A stretch of DNA of 5,325 nucleotides from Planctomycetaceae bacterium (GCA_003501565.1 DNPC01000632.1:26588-31912); one strand, 5' to 3'; shown: positions 1-5,325, numbered from the stretch's first letter. The notes: generated by a model from the sequence alone, not told the origin. Made by a program: numbers and translations.

Positions 1-309
1 TGCATCATTGACGGCCGTCACAACCAATTCAGCGGTACCACTAGGATCGGTGTCGATGCCATCAGTCACCTCGAAGGTGAAATCAACGGTGCCGTTGAAG
101 TCAGCCGCCGGTGTAAACGTCCACACCCCACCGCCGTTGTTGACCAGAGTACCATCGGTCCCAGTGACAAGCTGTAAGTTCTCGGCACTCAAGCTCTGAG
201 CAGGAACATCAGCATCGGTTGCATTGGCAATCAGTTGTGCCGAAGTGATCGTCACAGAACCAGAATCTTCTGCCATGCTAGGCAGCGTCACCAGACCACC
301 GGCATCAGG
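1..309 (-). other. Cadherin-like Ig domain, cut by the window edge in its linker (residues 1673-1775)
   Basis: It has MAEDSGSVTI (1684-1693), AQLIANATDADVPAQSLS (1696-1713), NLQLVTGTDGTLV (1716-1728), GGGVWTFTPAADFNGTVDFT (1731-1750) and ends GTAELVVTAVNDA (1763-1775). The W-FTPaADFNGtvdFtF-VTDG signature identifies the Cadherin_5/tandem-95 type. The fold is complete and the open frame ends mid-linker at VNDA, where a following Pro and another domain would be expected. The protein therefore continues beyond position 1. Confidence 0.85.
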
Positions 310-3300
310 AGCCGTATTCACTTCGTTGACCGTCACCGTCACCGTCTGCGAATCGCTCAAGTTCGGAGTCCCGTCGTCGGTAACCACGACCTCGAAGGTG
401 AAGACACCAGGACCGTCACTCTCACCTGGAGTCCAACTGAAGTCACCACCTGCGGTGATACTTGCACCCGCAGGAGCACCTACCAACGAGAACGTCAAGT
501 TGTCACCGGTGTCCACATCGCTCGCCGTAGCTGTGAAGGTCAGTTCGACACCCTCGTCGGTCGACTGATCGGAAATCGCATCCAAGACCGGAGCGTCGTT
601 GACTGCGGTGATATTGATCACCACTTCGGCCGTGGCAGTCGCCGTACCATCGCTGAGTGTGTAGGTCAACGTGATCGGATCGGTGCTGTCCGCTGCCGGT
701 GTCACGACGATGTTGCCAGCTACAATATTCGCGGTTGCTCCGGCATCGGCGACGACACCCGTAATCGTCAACACATCGCCCGCATCGGCGTCGGTATCGT
801 TGGCAATCAGCGAAGCCGGATTGATTGACAGCGGTGTGTCTTCCGCTGTACTCAAGGCTGCATCGTCGTTAGCAACTGGAAGATCATTGGCTCCCGTCAC
901 CACGAAGGTGGCTGTGCCGGTATCGCTCAAGCTGCCATCGCTGACGGTGAAGTTCACCACAACCGTAGCACTCTCACCATCATCAAGCTGCTGGAAGATT
1001 GCCAGGGCTGTCGGGTCCATCGTGAAGGCACCCGTACCAGGCGTGTAGCTGATACCAGCTGCTGCAAGGCTGGCCACCGGTACACCGTTGACCGTCGCGT
1101 TGTCAAAGCTGAACGATGTTGAGTCCAGTGGACTGTCGACATCGCTACCGAACAGGCTGATCGGAAGGCTTGCACTACCAAGGGTGCCACTGAACGCTGG
1201 ACCATCTTCGCTGATCGGCGAACCAGCTACGAAGTCTTCCGCTACAGGTGCATCATTGACGGCCGTCACAAGAATGTTAACGGTAGCCTCGGTTTCGTTT
1301 CCACCAGGATCTTGGGCGTGATAGGTAAACGAAGTGGGACCGTTGAAGTCGCTGCTTGGCGTAAATGTAAATGAACTTCCGCCTAAGAAGTCAAGAATTC
1401 CTCCAGTGATCGCAAGCGGGAATGAGATACTGCCAATAGCAGTATCGTTTACTTGGCTAACGCTCAGTGCTGCGTTCTCTGGGTCGACGTCATTTGCTAG
1501 GACGTCAAATGTGACCGCCGTATCTTCCAGAGTCGAAACGAAGTCGTCGTTGGCAATCGGTGCATCATCAACAGGTGTCACAGAAATGAACACGGTTCCG
1601 AATGCGGTACCGCCGTTGCCGTCATTGACTTGGACGATGAGCGTGTAAGAGTCCTTTACATCTGCATTTAACGAGCCTGCAACAGTGATCTTTCCAAGAT
1701 TGTCAATCGCGAAGGCACCATCCGCATTCCCGCCTATGATGGTGTAGGTGAACGTAGCTTCGCTTTCATCATTATCCGGATCATCTGCGTCGAGATCTCC
1801 TACTTCAAATGAAGCTGATTCAGCTTCCGAAACATCAAATGATGTCGGTGCCAAAGTCGGTGCATCATTCAATCCAGCAACGGCCACCGTGACGGTTGCA
1901 GTTGCTCGAGTGGGATTGGATCCATCCTGGATCGTGTACTCGACGGTTGTTTCCCTGGGGATGTCGGTCGGAGACAGGTCATCAAAGTCCGTACCAGGAT
2001 CGAAGAGTAGGTTGCCGTTGCTGAAGATACGGAAGGTACCGCCGTTACTGCCGTTGACCAAAGCGCCGACGTTACCCGTGTGCGGACCTGTCGCTGTTCC
2101 GCCCTCTACAACACCAACTACTGTTAGTGCTCCGCCGCTAGGATCGCTGTCAGCCGAGGTGGGATTTCCAAGCAATACATTAGGTCCGGCGATTACCGAA
2201 TTCTCAAACGTCGTGAAGGAATCATCAACAGCGGTTGGGCCCACATTTGTCACTGAAATCGTAAACGACTTCATCGTTGAAAGGCCAGCGGTGTCCGTTA
2301 CCAAGACCACGATCGTGTGCGAAGTTGCATCTTCGAAATTGATTAGTTCGTCATTGTCAACGGTGACAATTCCGTCATCCGGGTCAATCTTGAAGCGGCC
2401 TCCGGCGCTGTCGAGCAGAGAATATACGAGAGGACCTGCGCCAGAAACACTCGTTGAATCTGCGTCGATGCCAACTAGATCATCTTCGTCCGCGTCCTCA
2501 GATACGGTCCCACCCTCCGCACCGTCACCGTCGGTGATCTCGGTTGGCGGAAGCCCATCAAGAGCCTCAATTTCAACGAAGGTTAGTGGAAGGAAGCCAC
2601 CGGTGAAGTTGTAAGTGCCGCTTTCAGGAGTAAGGCTCGAACTAGAAGCGATGCTTGTGCCAGCTGCATCGACATCCACCAGTAGAACATCCGTGTCGTT
2701 TCCGCCATCTTCATCACCAACGACACTGAATGTTGACGTCTGGCTCGGCTCGATAATGAATACGTCCGAGGCCTTGTTGCCCGTAACAGTTGCACCTCCA
2801 ACCGTAGTGATATTGCCCCGAATCGTCGCGGTACCCGAATCGCCAACCTCACCTACTGAGAAGAAGGCTTCGGCTCCAGAGTCAACTACGGCTCCGTTCG
2901 CAATTGTCACGTTTCGACTGGCGTCTTGCGTTATCGAGTTTCCGGTCGAAGTTGAGACATTCGCCGAATTGCCTAGGTCGATATCTTGCCCTGCGAATGC
3001 GCTAACGGTGGAACTTCCACTAGTTACCGTCGCATTGACGTCGATATCTGACGTTCCAGTGCGCAGCTCAATTGACCCTGCCGCATCGACGTTGCCTCCA
3101 GAGGCAACGTTAACAACGCCGTTCTCAGAGGCCAATTCGATCTTGCCGAAGGTATTTGTTACTGAGTTTGCCACAACGAGTTGCCCAGCACCCACAGTGC
3201 CCAACAGCAAATCATGCGTGGTAACCGTCACCGGGATGTCCACATTCAGAGCACCGCCAGAATTGAGCACCGCCAACTGCTGGCCGTCGCCCGCATTAGC

Positions 3301-5325
3301 AACAAGCTGACTGATGACAAACTGCTCGTCGCCAGCCACAAATCCACCGACTTCGTTGATTTGTACGTTGCCACCCGTCGATGATGGAACGGTTGCTGTT
3401 AATGTTCCCAAAGGAGACGTCAGGTTCACGTCAACTGCGCGATCGACACTACCATTCGATACTTCAGTGGTCGTAATAGCTGTGTCACTACCGATGTCTT
3501 CGGTAGCGCTGATCGTGATGTTCGCTGCTTGCAAGCGAGTTGAGTCGTCAGCATCATCCAAGACGGAACCGTCGGTCGCTGAGACTTCGACCAGGTTCAC
3601 CGCAAGGAGATTGCTGACCGTGATACTGTCTTCTGCAACGAACGTAATTGCGTTTGCAATGCCGGTCTTACCCGAGATATCCGCGGAAGCTGCAACCGAG
3701 ATGATACCGCCAGTTGCGTCGCTGAACGGCCCATCGAATGGCGCCGTATCATCATCCGCCGCGTCGGCGTTGAGCGTGATATTTCCATCGGTCAGAACAC
3801 TGTTGTTGACGATGATGTCTGCACCGTCCGCTGTGGTTTGTACAACAATCTCACCATCGTCACCGCTCGTGAAGGGCTCGCCGTTCATGATCCCTTCGAA
3901 GCCATCTACCGTTGCGACAGTTATTGTAGTTGCACTTGTAAGGTAGATTCCACCGGCCATGCTATTGTTCGCGGCTAGTGTCTTGCTTGCATCTGCTGGG
4001 TTGATTGAGACACCCAAAGGATTGACTGATGATCCAATTCCTTGATTGGCATCCAGAGCAAGTTGGTTGGCGGTGATCGTCTCAGCATCATCGTCCTTGA
4101 TCATGCCTCCGGAAATGAGCGTAACGACGGGCGCTGCTACAGCTGCGAAGGAGATTAATTCGGTAATTGTGATATCACCAGACATGTTGCCAATATCATC
4201 TCGTCCAATCCTCAGATTTTGTGCAAACAGACGATCAAGCTCGTCATCCGTCAAGCCAAGCTCAGCTCCAGTACCGTCGGTACCCAAATCGATGTCCTGT
4301 CCGTCCGTTCGAGTGCGGATCAGAAGTTCACCGAGTCCGGCATTGATAGTTGCTTCCATCGAATTAGTAGTGCTGATATTCATGTCGTCAGCGGTGATAA
4401 TTATGTCGTCCGCTGGTGCGTCGGTATTGGCATTTGCGATGGTTACGTTGTCTTGGAGCGTCACATCGTTACCGGTGATCCGAATGACGCCTGTACCCGA
4501 GGTAGTCACATCGGCACCAAAAGTAACGTCCCCCTGATTGCCGCCGCCGCCGGTAGCAACAAGCACTACGTCGCCGTCTTGGCCTGCAGTTATGACAGAG
4601 TTCGTTATAAGATCGCCATCGATAACGTCGATCGAAACATCCCCAGCAACCGCGCCGTTGATGACTCCTGCGACACCATCGACAGTTCCGACCACCAGAT
4701 TGTTGGTATTGGCAACGTTGATCACACCGGTGCCAGTGTTGCTGATGGCCAGCTGAGCAACCGCCAAATCTAGATCGCCTGCATCACCGAGAACTCCGCT
4801 GCCGACTCCAGAAACTGCTTGAATTGCAAGATTCGTCACCGAGAAGATTGGATCGGACTCTATCGTTGCCGAATCGCCGTCAGTGACCGATGCACCGGTG
4901 ACAAGCGAAACCGTATCAACCTCGCCATTGATGAAGACGACTGGATTGGTAATTGTGATTCCGCCAGTTTGTGAAGACATCCCTATCCTAAGGACTGCAT
5001 CGGTGCGGAATGTTGCTAGCTCGTCGCTGCTGAGTCCAAGATTCGCTCCAAAGGTTCCAGAGTCTGTTCCGAGATCAATCAATTGGCCATCTGTCTTGGG
5101 CTGAATATTGGTATCCGCTGTACCCGAATTGATCGTTCCGGTAATGGACAGATTCATATCGTCAGCGAACAAATCAATCTGGTTGTCATTGGAGAGCAAT
5201 GACCCACCGGTCGTCAACGTCGAACCACAAATCTCGATCGTACCCACCGTCGTTACCGCGGCAACCGCGACGATACCTCCGTCTATGTTTAAAGAAGCAA
5301 TTGCGTTGATACCACCAGCATCCAT
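1..5325 (-). CDS. Giant cadherin/VCBS-repeat adhesin-like protein, partial at both ends
   Basis: The complement of this whole window is one open frame of 1775 codons with no stop. I translated every codon by hand. Residues 1-849 are Gly/Asn/Asp/Thr-rich beta-strand repeats of the filamentous-haemagglutinin type. Residues 850-923 form a linker-like module. Residues 924-1775 are eight consecutive cadherin, VCBS and Ig-like domains, most joined by NDAP-type linkers. Proteins of this kind are normally exported and act at the cell surface or in the matrix in adhesion, and cadherin-type domains often bind calcium; this role is inferred from family. The product is very acidic (about 250 Asp+Glu, about 26 Lys+Arg by hand count), with one Cys (residue 33) and two Trp (1631, 1735). 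The first codon in the window is ATG, but residues 1-27 read as the end of another repeat and have no basic n-region or signal peptide. The true start therefore lies upstream, beyond 5325, and the stop lies beyond position 1. No enzymatic domain is visible. Exact substrate and export route are unknown. Confidence 0.95.
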   Translation of the reverse strand, partial: MDAGGINAIASLNIDGGIVAVAAVTTVGTIEICGSTLTTGGSLLSNDNQIDLFADDMNLSITGTINSGTADTNIQPKTDGQLIDLGTDSGTFGANLGLSSDELATFRTDAVLRIGMSSQTGGITITNPVVFINGEVDTVSLVTGASVTDGDSATIESDPIFSVTNLAIQAVSGVGSGVLGDAGDLDLAVAQLAISNTGTGVINVANTNNLVVGTVDGVAGVINGAVAGDVSIDVIDGDLITNSVITAGQDGDVVLVATGGGGNQGDVTFGADVTTSGTGVIRITGNDVTLQDNVTIANANTDAPADDIIITADDMNISTTNSMEATINAGLGELLIRTRTDGQDIDLGTDGTGAELGLTDDELDRLFAQNLRIGRDDIGNMSGDITITELISFAAVAAPVVTLISGGMIKDDDAETITANQLALDANQGIGSSVNPLGVSINPADASKTLAANNSMAGGIYLTSATTITVATVDGFEGIMNGEPFTSGDDGEIVVQTTADGADIIVNNSVLTDGNITLNADAADDDTAPFDGPFSDATGGIISVAASADISGKTGIANAITFVAEDSITVSNLLAVNLVEVSATDGSVLDDADDSTRLQAANITISATEDIGSDTAITTTEVSNGSVDRAVDVNLTSPLGTLTATVPSSTGGNVQINEVGGFVAGDEQFVISQLVANAGDGQQLAVLNSGGALNVDIPVTVTTHDLLLGTVGAGQLVVANSVTNTFGKIELASENGVVNVASGGNVDAAGSIELRTGTSDIDVNATVTSGSSTVSAFAGQDIDLGNSANVSTSTGNSITQDASRNVTIANGAVVDSGAEAFFSVGEVGDSGTATIRGNITTVGGATVTGNKASDVFIIEPSQTSTFSVVGDEDGGNDTDVLLVDVDAAGTSIASSSSLTPESGTYNFTGGFLPLTFVEIEALDGLPPTEITDGDGAEGGTVSEDADEDDLVGIDADSTSVSGAGPLVYSLLDSAGGRFKIDPDDGIVTVDNDELINFEDATSHTIVVLVTDTAGLSTMKSFTISVTNVGPTAVDDSFTTFENSVIAGPNVLLGNPTSADSDPSGGALTVVGVVEGGTATGPHTGNVGALVNGSNGGTFRIFSNGNLLFDPGTDFDDLSPTDIPRETTVEYTIQDGSNPTRATATVTVAVAGLNDAPTLAPTSFDVSEAESASFEVGDLDADDPDNDESEATFTYTIIGGNADGAFAIDNLGKITVAGSLNADVKDSYTLIVQVNDGNGGTAFGTVFISVTPVDDAPIANDDFVSTLEDTAVTFDVLANDVDPENAALSVSQVNDTAIGSISFPLAITGGILDFLGGSSFTFTPSSDFNGPTSFTYHAQDPGGNETEATVNILVTAVNDAPVAEDFVAGSPISEDGPAFSGTLGSASLPISLFGSDVDSPLDSTSFSFDNATVNGVPVASLAAAGISYTPGTGAFTMDPTALAIFQQLDDGESATVVVNFTVSDGSLSDTGTATFVVTGANDLPVANDDAALSTAEDTPLSINPASLIANDTDADAGDVLTITGVVADAGATANIVAGNIVVTPAADSTDPITLTYTLSDGTATATAEVVINITAVNDAPVLDAISDQSTDEGVELTFTATASDVDTGDNLTFSLVGAPAGASITAGGDFSWTPGESDGPGVFTFEVVVTDDGTPNLSDSQTVTVTVNEVNTAPDAGGLVTLPSMAEDSGSVTITSAQLIANATDADVPAQSLSAENLQLVTGTDGTLVNNGGGVWTFTPAADFNGTVDFTFEVTDGIDTDPSGTAELVVTAVNDA
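310..591 (-). other. He_PIG-like Ig domain (residues 1579-1672)
   Basis: The domain starts PVLDAISDQSTDEGVELTFT (1579-1598), followed by ATASDVDTGDNLTFSL (1599-1614), GAPAGASITAGGDFSWTP (1616-1633), GVFTFEVVVTDDGTPNLSDS (1640-1659) and TVTVTVNEVNTAP (1661-1673). The order L--I-dQ--dEG--L-F-A-A-D-D-gd-L-FSL-GAPaGA-I...G-FsWTP is the pattern of the putative Ig family often named He_PIG, common in giant adhesins. It contains one of the two tryptophans of the window (1631). Plus-strand nt 329-346 encode a short Thr-Val run by three cgtcac-type hexamers. Confidence 0.8.
592..879 (-). other. Cadherin-like Ig domain (residues 1483-1578)
   Basis: It opens PVANDDAALSTAEDTPLSI (1483-1501) and has SLIANDTDADAGDVLTI (1505-1521), NIVVTPAADSTDPITLTYTL (1538-1557), SDGTATATAEVVINITAVND (1558-1577). 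This is the short tandem-95 form of about 96 residues, with the D-AD pair and SDG turn in their usual places. It shares the AED...LIANxTDAD pattern with the last domain in the window, 191 residues further on. Confidence 0.8.
880..1248 (-). other. VCBS-type repeat 2 (residues 1360-1482)
   Basis: The landmarks are PVAEDFVAGSPISEDG (1360-1375), FSGTLGSASLPI at 1378-1389, the SDVDSPLDSTSFSF segment (1394-1407), ISYTPGTGAFTMDPTAL (1425-1441), FQQLDDGESATVVVNFTVSD (1444-1463), and a closing strand TATFVVTGAND (1471-1481). The Y-P-TG-F--DP...FQ-L--GES--V-V-FTVSDG run is a textbook VCBS signature. The linker is NDLP rather than NDAP. Confidence 0.85.
1249..1271. repeat. 23-base direct repeat in the domain linker (second copy at 1-23)
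   Basis: Nucleotides 1-23 and 1249-1271 are identical base for base, beginning tgcatcattgacggccgtca. On the coding strand both encode the TAVNDA linker between Ig-like domains. Other linkers encoding the same residues (for example nt 592-597 and 1861-1866) differ in codons. Exact identity here suggests recent duplication, recombination or conversion between domain units, or simply coincidence over a short conserved linker. Confidence 0.8.
1249..1560 (-). other. Cadherin-like/Big_9 (tandem-95) domain (residues 1256-1359)
   Basis: The domain has the standard opening PIANDDFVSTLEDTAVTFDV (1256-1275), then LANDVDPENAALSV (1276-1289), FTFTPSSDFNGPTSFTYHAQ (1319-1338), and the closing ATVNILVTAVNDAP (1347-1360). 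The EDT...LANDxD...FTPxxDFNGxxSFTY signature is typical of the bacterial cadherin-like Ig domains (Big_9/Cadherin_5 families). These domains usually occur in tandem in giant surface proteins. It is complete, and its end encodes the 23-base linker repeat that also ends the last domain in the window. Confidence 0.85.
1561..1860 (-). other. Cadherin domain 2 (residues 1156-1255)
   Basis: The signatures are FDVSEAE (1163-1169), a very acidic loop between 1177 and 1189 (eight Asp/Glu in thirteen residues), GNADGAFAID (1199-1208), GKITV (1211-1215), DSYTLIVQVNDGNGGTA (1225-1241) and a closing VFISVTPVDDAP (1245-1256). This order matches cadherin-like repeats with the G-F-ID and Y-L-V-V-DG motifs. 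The acidic loop sits where the family places calcium ligands. This gene segment is comparatively AT-rich (about 49% GC over nt 1261-1860). Confidence 0.8.
1861..2238 (-). other. VCBS-type repeat 1 (residues 1030-1155)
   Basis: The domain opens PTAVDDSFTTFENS (1030-1043) and has LLGNPTSADSDPSGGALTVV (1051-1070), GTFRIFSNGNLLFDPGTDFD (1096-1115), TTVEYTIQDG (1126-1135) and a closing ATATVTVAVAGLNDAP (1141-1156). The G-F-NG-L-F-P...FD-L...Y-I-DG pattern is the hallmark of VCBS repeats found in large adhesins of marine and planctomycete bacteria. It is slightly longer than its neighbours (126 residues) because of a Gly/Asn/Thr-rich insert at 1075-1095. Confidence 0.8.
2239..2556 (-). other. Cadherin domain 1 (residues 924-1029)
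   Basis: This is a classic bacterial cadherin repeat. It has an opening PTEIT (927-931), an acidic SEDADEDD (942-949), GRFKIDPDDGIVTV (976-989), INFEDATSHTIVVLVTD (995-1011), and a closing strand FTISVTNVGP (1021-1030). The FKIDPDDG and FEDATSHT segments correspond to the FxIDxxTG and LDYE-type signatures of the family. Cadherin domains bind calcium between repeats and stiffen the chain. The Asp/Glu-rich loops 936-955 and 981-984 are candidate ligands, but I cannot place the calcium sites precisely. Confidence 0.85.
2557..2778 (-). other. Linker-like beta module between stalk and Ig-like domains (residues 850-923)
   Basis: The segment starts NKASDVFIIEPSQTSTFSVV (850-869), continues with DEDGGNDTDVLLVDV (871-885), and ends with SGTYNFTGGFLPLTFVEIEA (902-921). 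From memory, many giant bacterial surface proteins carry a module of the form DxFxVTPs...ItVdGG...DTLxvD...GsYtF...PvxFtxIE, and this fits it in order and length (about 74 residues). It is often found next to cadherin or VCBS domains. Its role is unknown to me. Here it sits exactly where the beta-helix style ends and the cadherin domains begin, so a junction role is plausible. The acidic stretch 871-879 could bind a cation, which is inference. Confidence 0.55.
3089..3110. repeat. Perfect inverted repeat, 10-base arms with a 2-base spacer
   Basis: The plus strand reads acgttgcctc, then ca, then gaggcaacgt, so the arms are exact reverse complements. It lies inside the coding frame and encodes N-V-A-S-G-G-N-V (residues 739-746). 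No T-run follows it on the coding strand, so it is not a terminator. A hairpin in the mRNA is possible. It may only reflect the symmetric codons of this palindromic peptide. Confidence 0.7.
3226..3717 (-). repeat. Shortened stalk module copy 3 (about residues 537-700)
   Basis: This stretch keeps the second half of the repeat. It opens with GGIISVAASADISG (540-553), then has VNLVEVSATDGSVLDDADDS (576-595) and ITISATEDIGSDT (603-615). These align with the acidic-turn and GIGS segments of the two full copies. The roughly 100-residue block carrying ADDMN, IDLGTD, DEL and LRIG is missing between residues 553 and 576. The downstream part, to about residue 700, is too diverged to place firmly. Both limits are approximate. 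Confidence 0.55.
3718..4491 (-). repeat. Stalk module copy 2 (residues 279-536)
   Basis: This copy is tandem to copy 1. The corresponding landmarks are GVIRITG (279-285), ADDMN (312-316), TDGQDIDLGTD (340-350), LGLTDDELDRL (356-366), LRIG (371-374), GDITITE (383-389), KDDDAETI (410-417), NNSMAGGIYL (453-462), TVDG (472-475) and NITLNADAADDD (515-526). Order and spacing match copy 1 closely. The residues and codons have diverged a good deal and I saw no long DNA identity, so the duplication is old rather than recent. Copy 2 carries GIGSS (430-434) where copy 1 has GVGSG (173-177). Confidence 0.8.
4492..5244 (-). repeat. Stalk module copy 1 (residues 28-278)
   Basis: This is the first of two tandem protein-level repeats with a period of about 258 residues. 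In order it holds a strand segment starting GTIEI (28-32), ADDMN (54-58), TDGQLIDLGTD (78-88), a probably helical LGLSSDEL (96-103), LRIG (112-115), GGITITN (121-127), the acidic turn TDGDSATI (148-155), then NTGTGVINV (196-204), TVDG (214-217) and a strand-rich end around GDVTFGADVTT (265-275). The matching elements of copy 2 lie 251-262 residues further on. From memory, the DEL...LRIG block and the TVDG-type block recur in giant planctomycete and proteobacterial surface proteins. No specific function is known to me. Confidence 0.8.

Larger units (their letters stand above)
2779..5325 (-). other. FHA-like beta-strand repeat stalk (residues 1-849)
   Basis: This half of the protein alternates short Val/Ile/Leu/Thr strands with Gly/Asn/Asp turns, for example GTGVINVANTNNLVV at residues 199-213 and DAAGSIELR at 747-755. 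This is the texture of right-handed beta-helix stalks in filamentous-haemagglutinin-like adhesins. It contains two full tandem modules and one shortened module, listed separately. The last part, residues 701-849 (nt 2779-3225), keeps the same strand/turn style and includes GQDIDLG at 779-785, echoing the motif of the modules, but no LRIG block. Asn, Asp, Gly, Ser, Thr, Ala and Val dominate, and aromatics are rare. A beta-helix is inferred from sequence texture only. An alternative is a set of small beta-sandwich repeats. No catalytic motif such as a pectate-lyase-type active site was recognised. Confidence 0.75.

Noticed and set aside
235..828. Plus-strand open frame rich in Arg, His, Cys and Asp; similar frames at 3181-3384 and 4219-4773
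   Set aside because: It is the direct shadow of the Asp/Thr/Gly-rich coding strand in another phase, with no recognisable motif, and the antisense frame is fully explained by cadherin-like domains.
1..2556. Regularly spaced linker sequences as a possible CRISPR-like or tandem DNA repeat array
   Set aside because: The periodicity of about 290-380 bases is that of protein domains. Most linkers share residues, not bases, and the only long identity found is the pair at 1-23 and 1249-1271.
954..2852. Other minus-strand open frames at 954-1205 and 2583-2852, and one at 3597-3788
   Set aside because: They overlap the 1775-codon frame in other phases, have Arg/Ser-rich unrelated composition, and contain no domain.
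1748..3310. Long plus-strand open frames at 1748-2614 and 2615-3310, with others in the same phase at 8-199, 224-568, 671-1048, 1088-1321, 1334-1648, 3314-3946, 4046-4537, 4538-4756 and 4883-5104
   Set aside because: All lie in one phase antisense to the real gene and give Ser/Thr/Val/Pro low-complexity products with no domain. They stay open because the Asp/Thr/Val/Gly/Asn codons of the real gene rarely produce stops in that phase.
3488..3506. Small inverted repeat ctaccga ... tcggtag as a terminator or operator
   Set aside because: It has seven-base arms within coding sequence and no T-run. It is within chance expectation for this length, as is the shorter gtacc/ggtac pair in nt 4261-4320.
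5323..5325. ATG at the window edge as the true start of the gene
   Set aside because: Residues 1-27 read as a beta-strand repeat continuing from upstream, with no signal peptide or basic n-region. The base context that would hold a ribosome binding site is outside the window.

Overview
The window is the interior of one very large gene on the minus strand. Read from position 5325 down to position 1, the frame is open for all 1775 codons without a stop, and it runs off both ends. There is no intergenic sequence, RNA gene, promoter, terminator, CRISPR array or mobile element in view. The plus-strand open frames are low-complexity shadows of this gene. Residue numbers below count from the codon at 5323-5325, which is not the true start of the protein.

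The product is a giant, extremely acidic, all-beta surface or secreted protein of the adhesin type, in two parts. The N-terminal half of the visible part (residues 1-849, nt 2779-5325) is a filamentous-haemagglutinin-like, probably beta-helical stalk. It contains two tandem copies of a module of about 258 residues (nt 4492-5244 and 3718-4491), a shortened third copy (nt 3226-3717), and further strand-rich sequence. A linker-like module (nt 2557-2778) follows. The C-terminal half (nt 1-2556) is a string of eight Ig-fold modules of about 95-125 residues: cadherin, VCBS, cadherin, cadherin-like/Big_9, VCBS, and three more cadherin-like or He_PIG-like domains. Most are joined by NDAP-type linkers. 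The last one stops at the window edge, so the protein continues further.

The architecture and the wording of the repeats resemble giant adhesins of Planctomycetota such as the Rhodopirellula/Pirellulaceae group, or of other marine bacteria. The moderate GC (about 57% in nt 1-1260 and 52% in nt 1261-2580 by hand count) agrees with this. The assignment is inference from memory of such proteins, since no taxonomic marker is present. Signal peptide, membrane anchor, secretion signal and catalytic domain are all absent from the visible part, so the export route is unknown.

The most useful second-look points are the tandem 258-residue modules carrying a GQ-IDLGTD ... DEL ... LRIG block, a composition step near nt 1250 that coincides with a 23-base identical linker repeat, and the strong acid bias (about 250 Asp+Glu against about 26 Lys+Arg, with one Cys). 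I see no evidence of a new enzymatic or defence system here.
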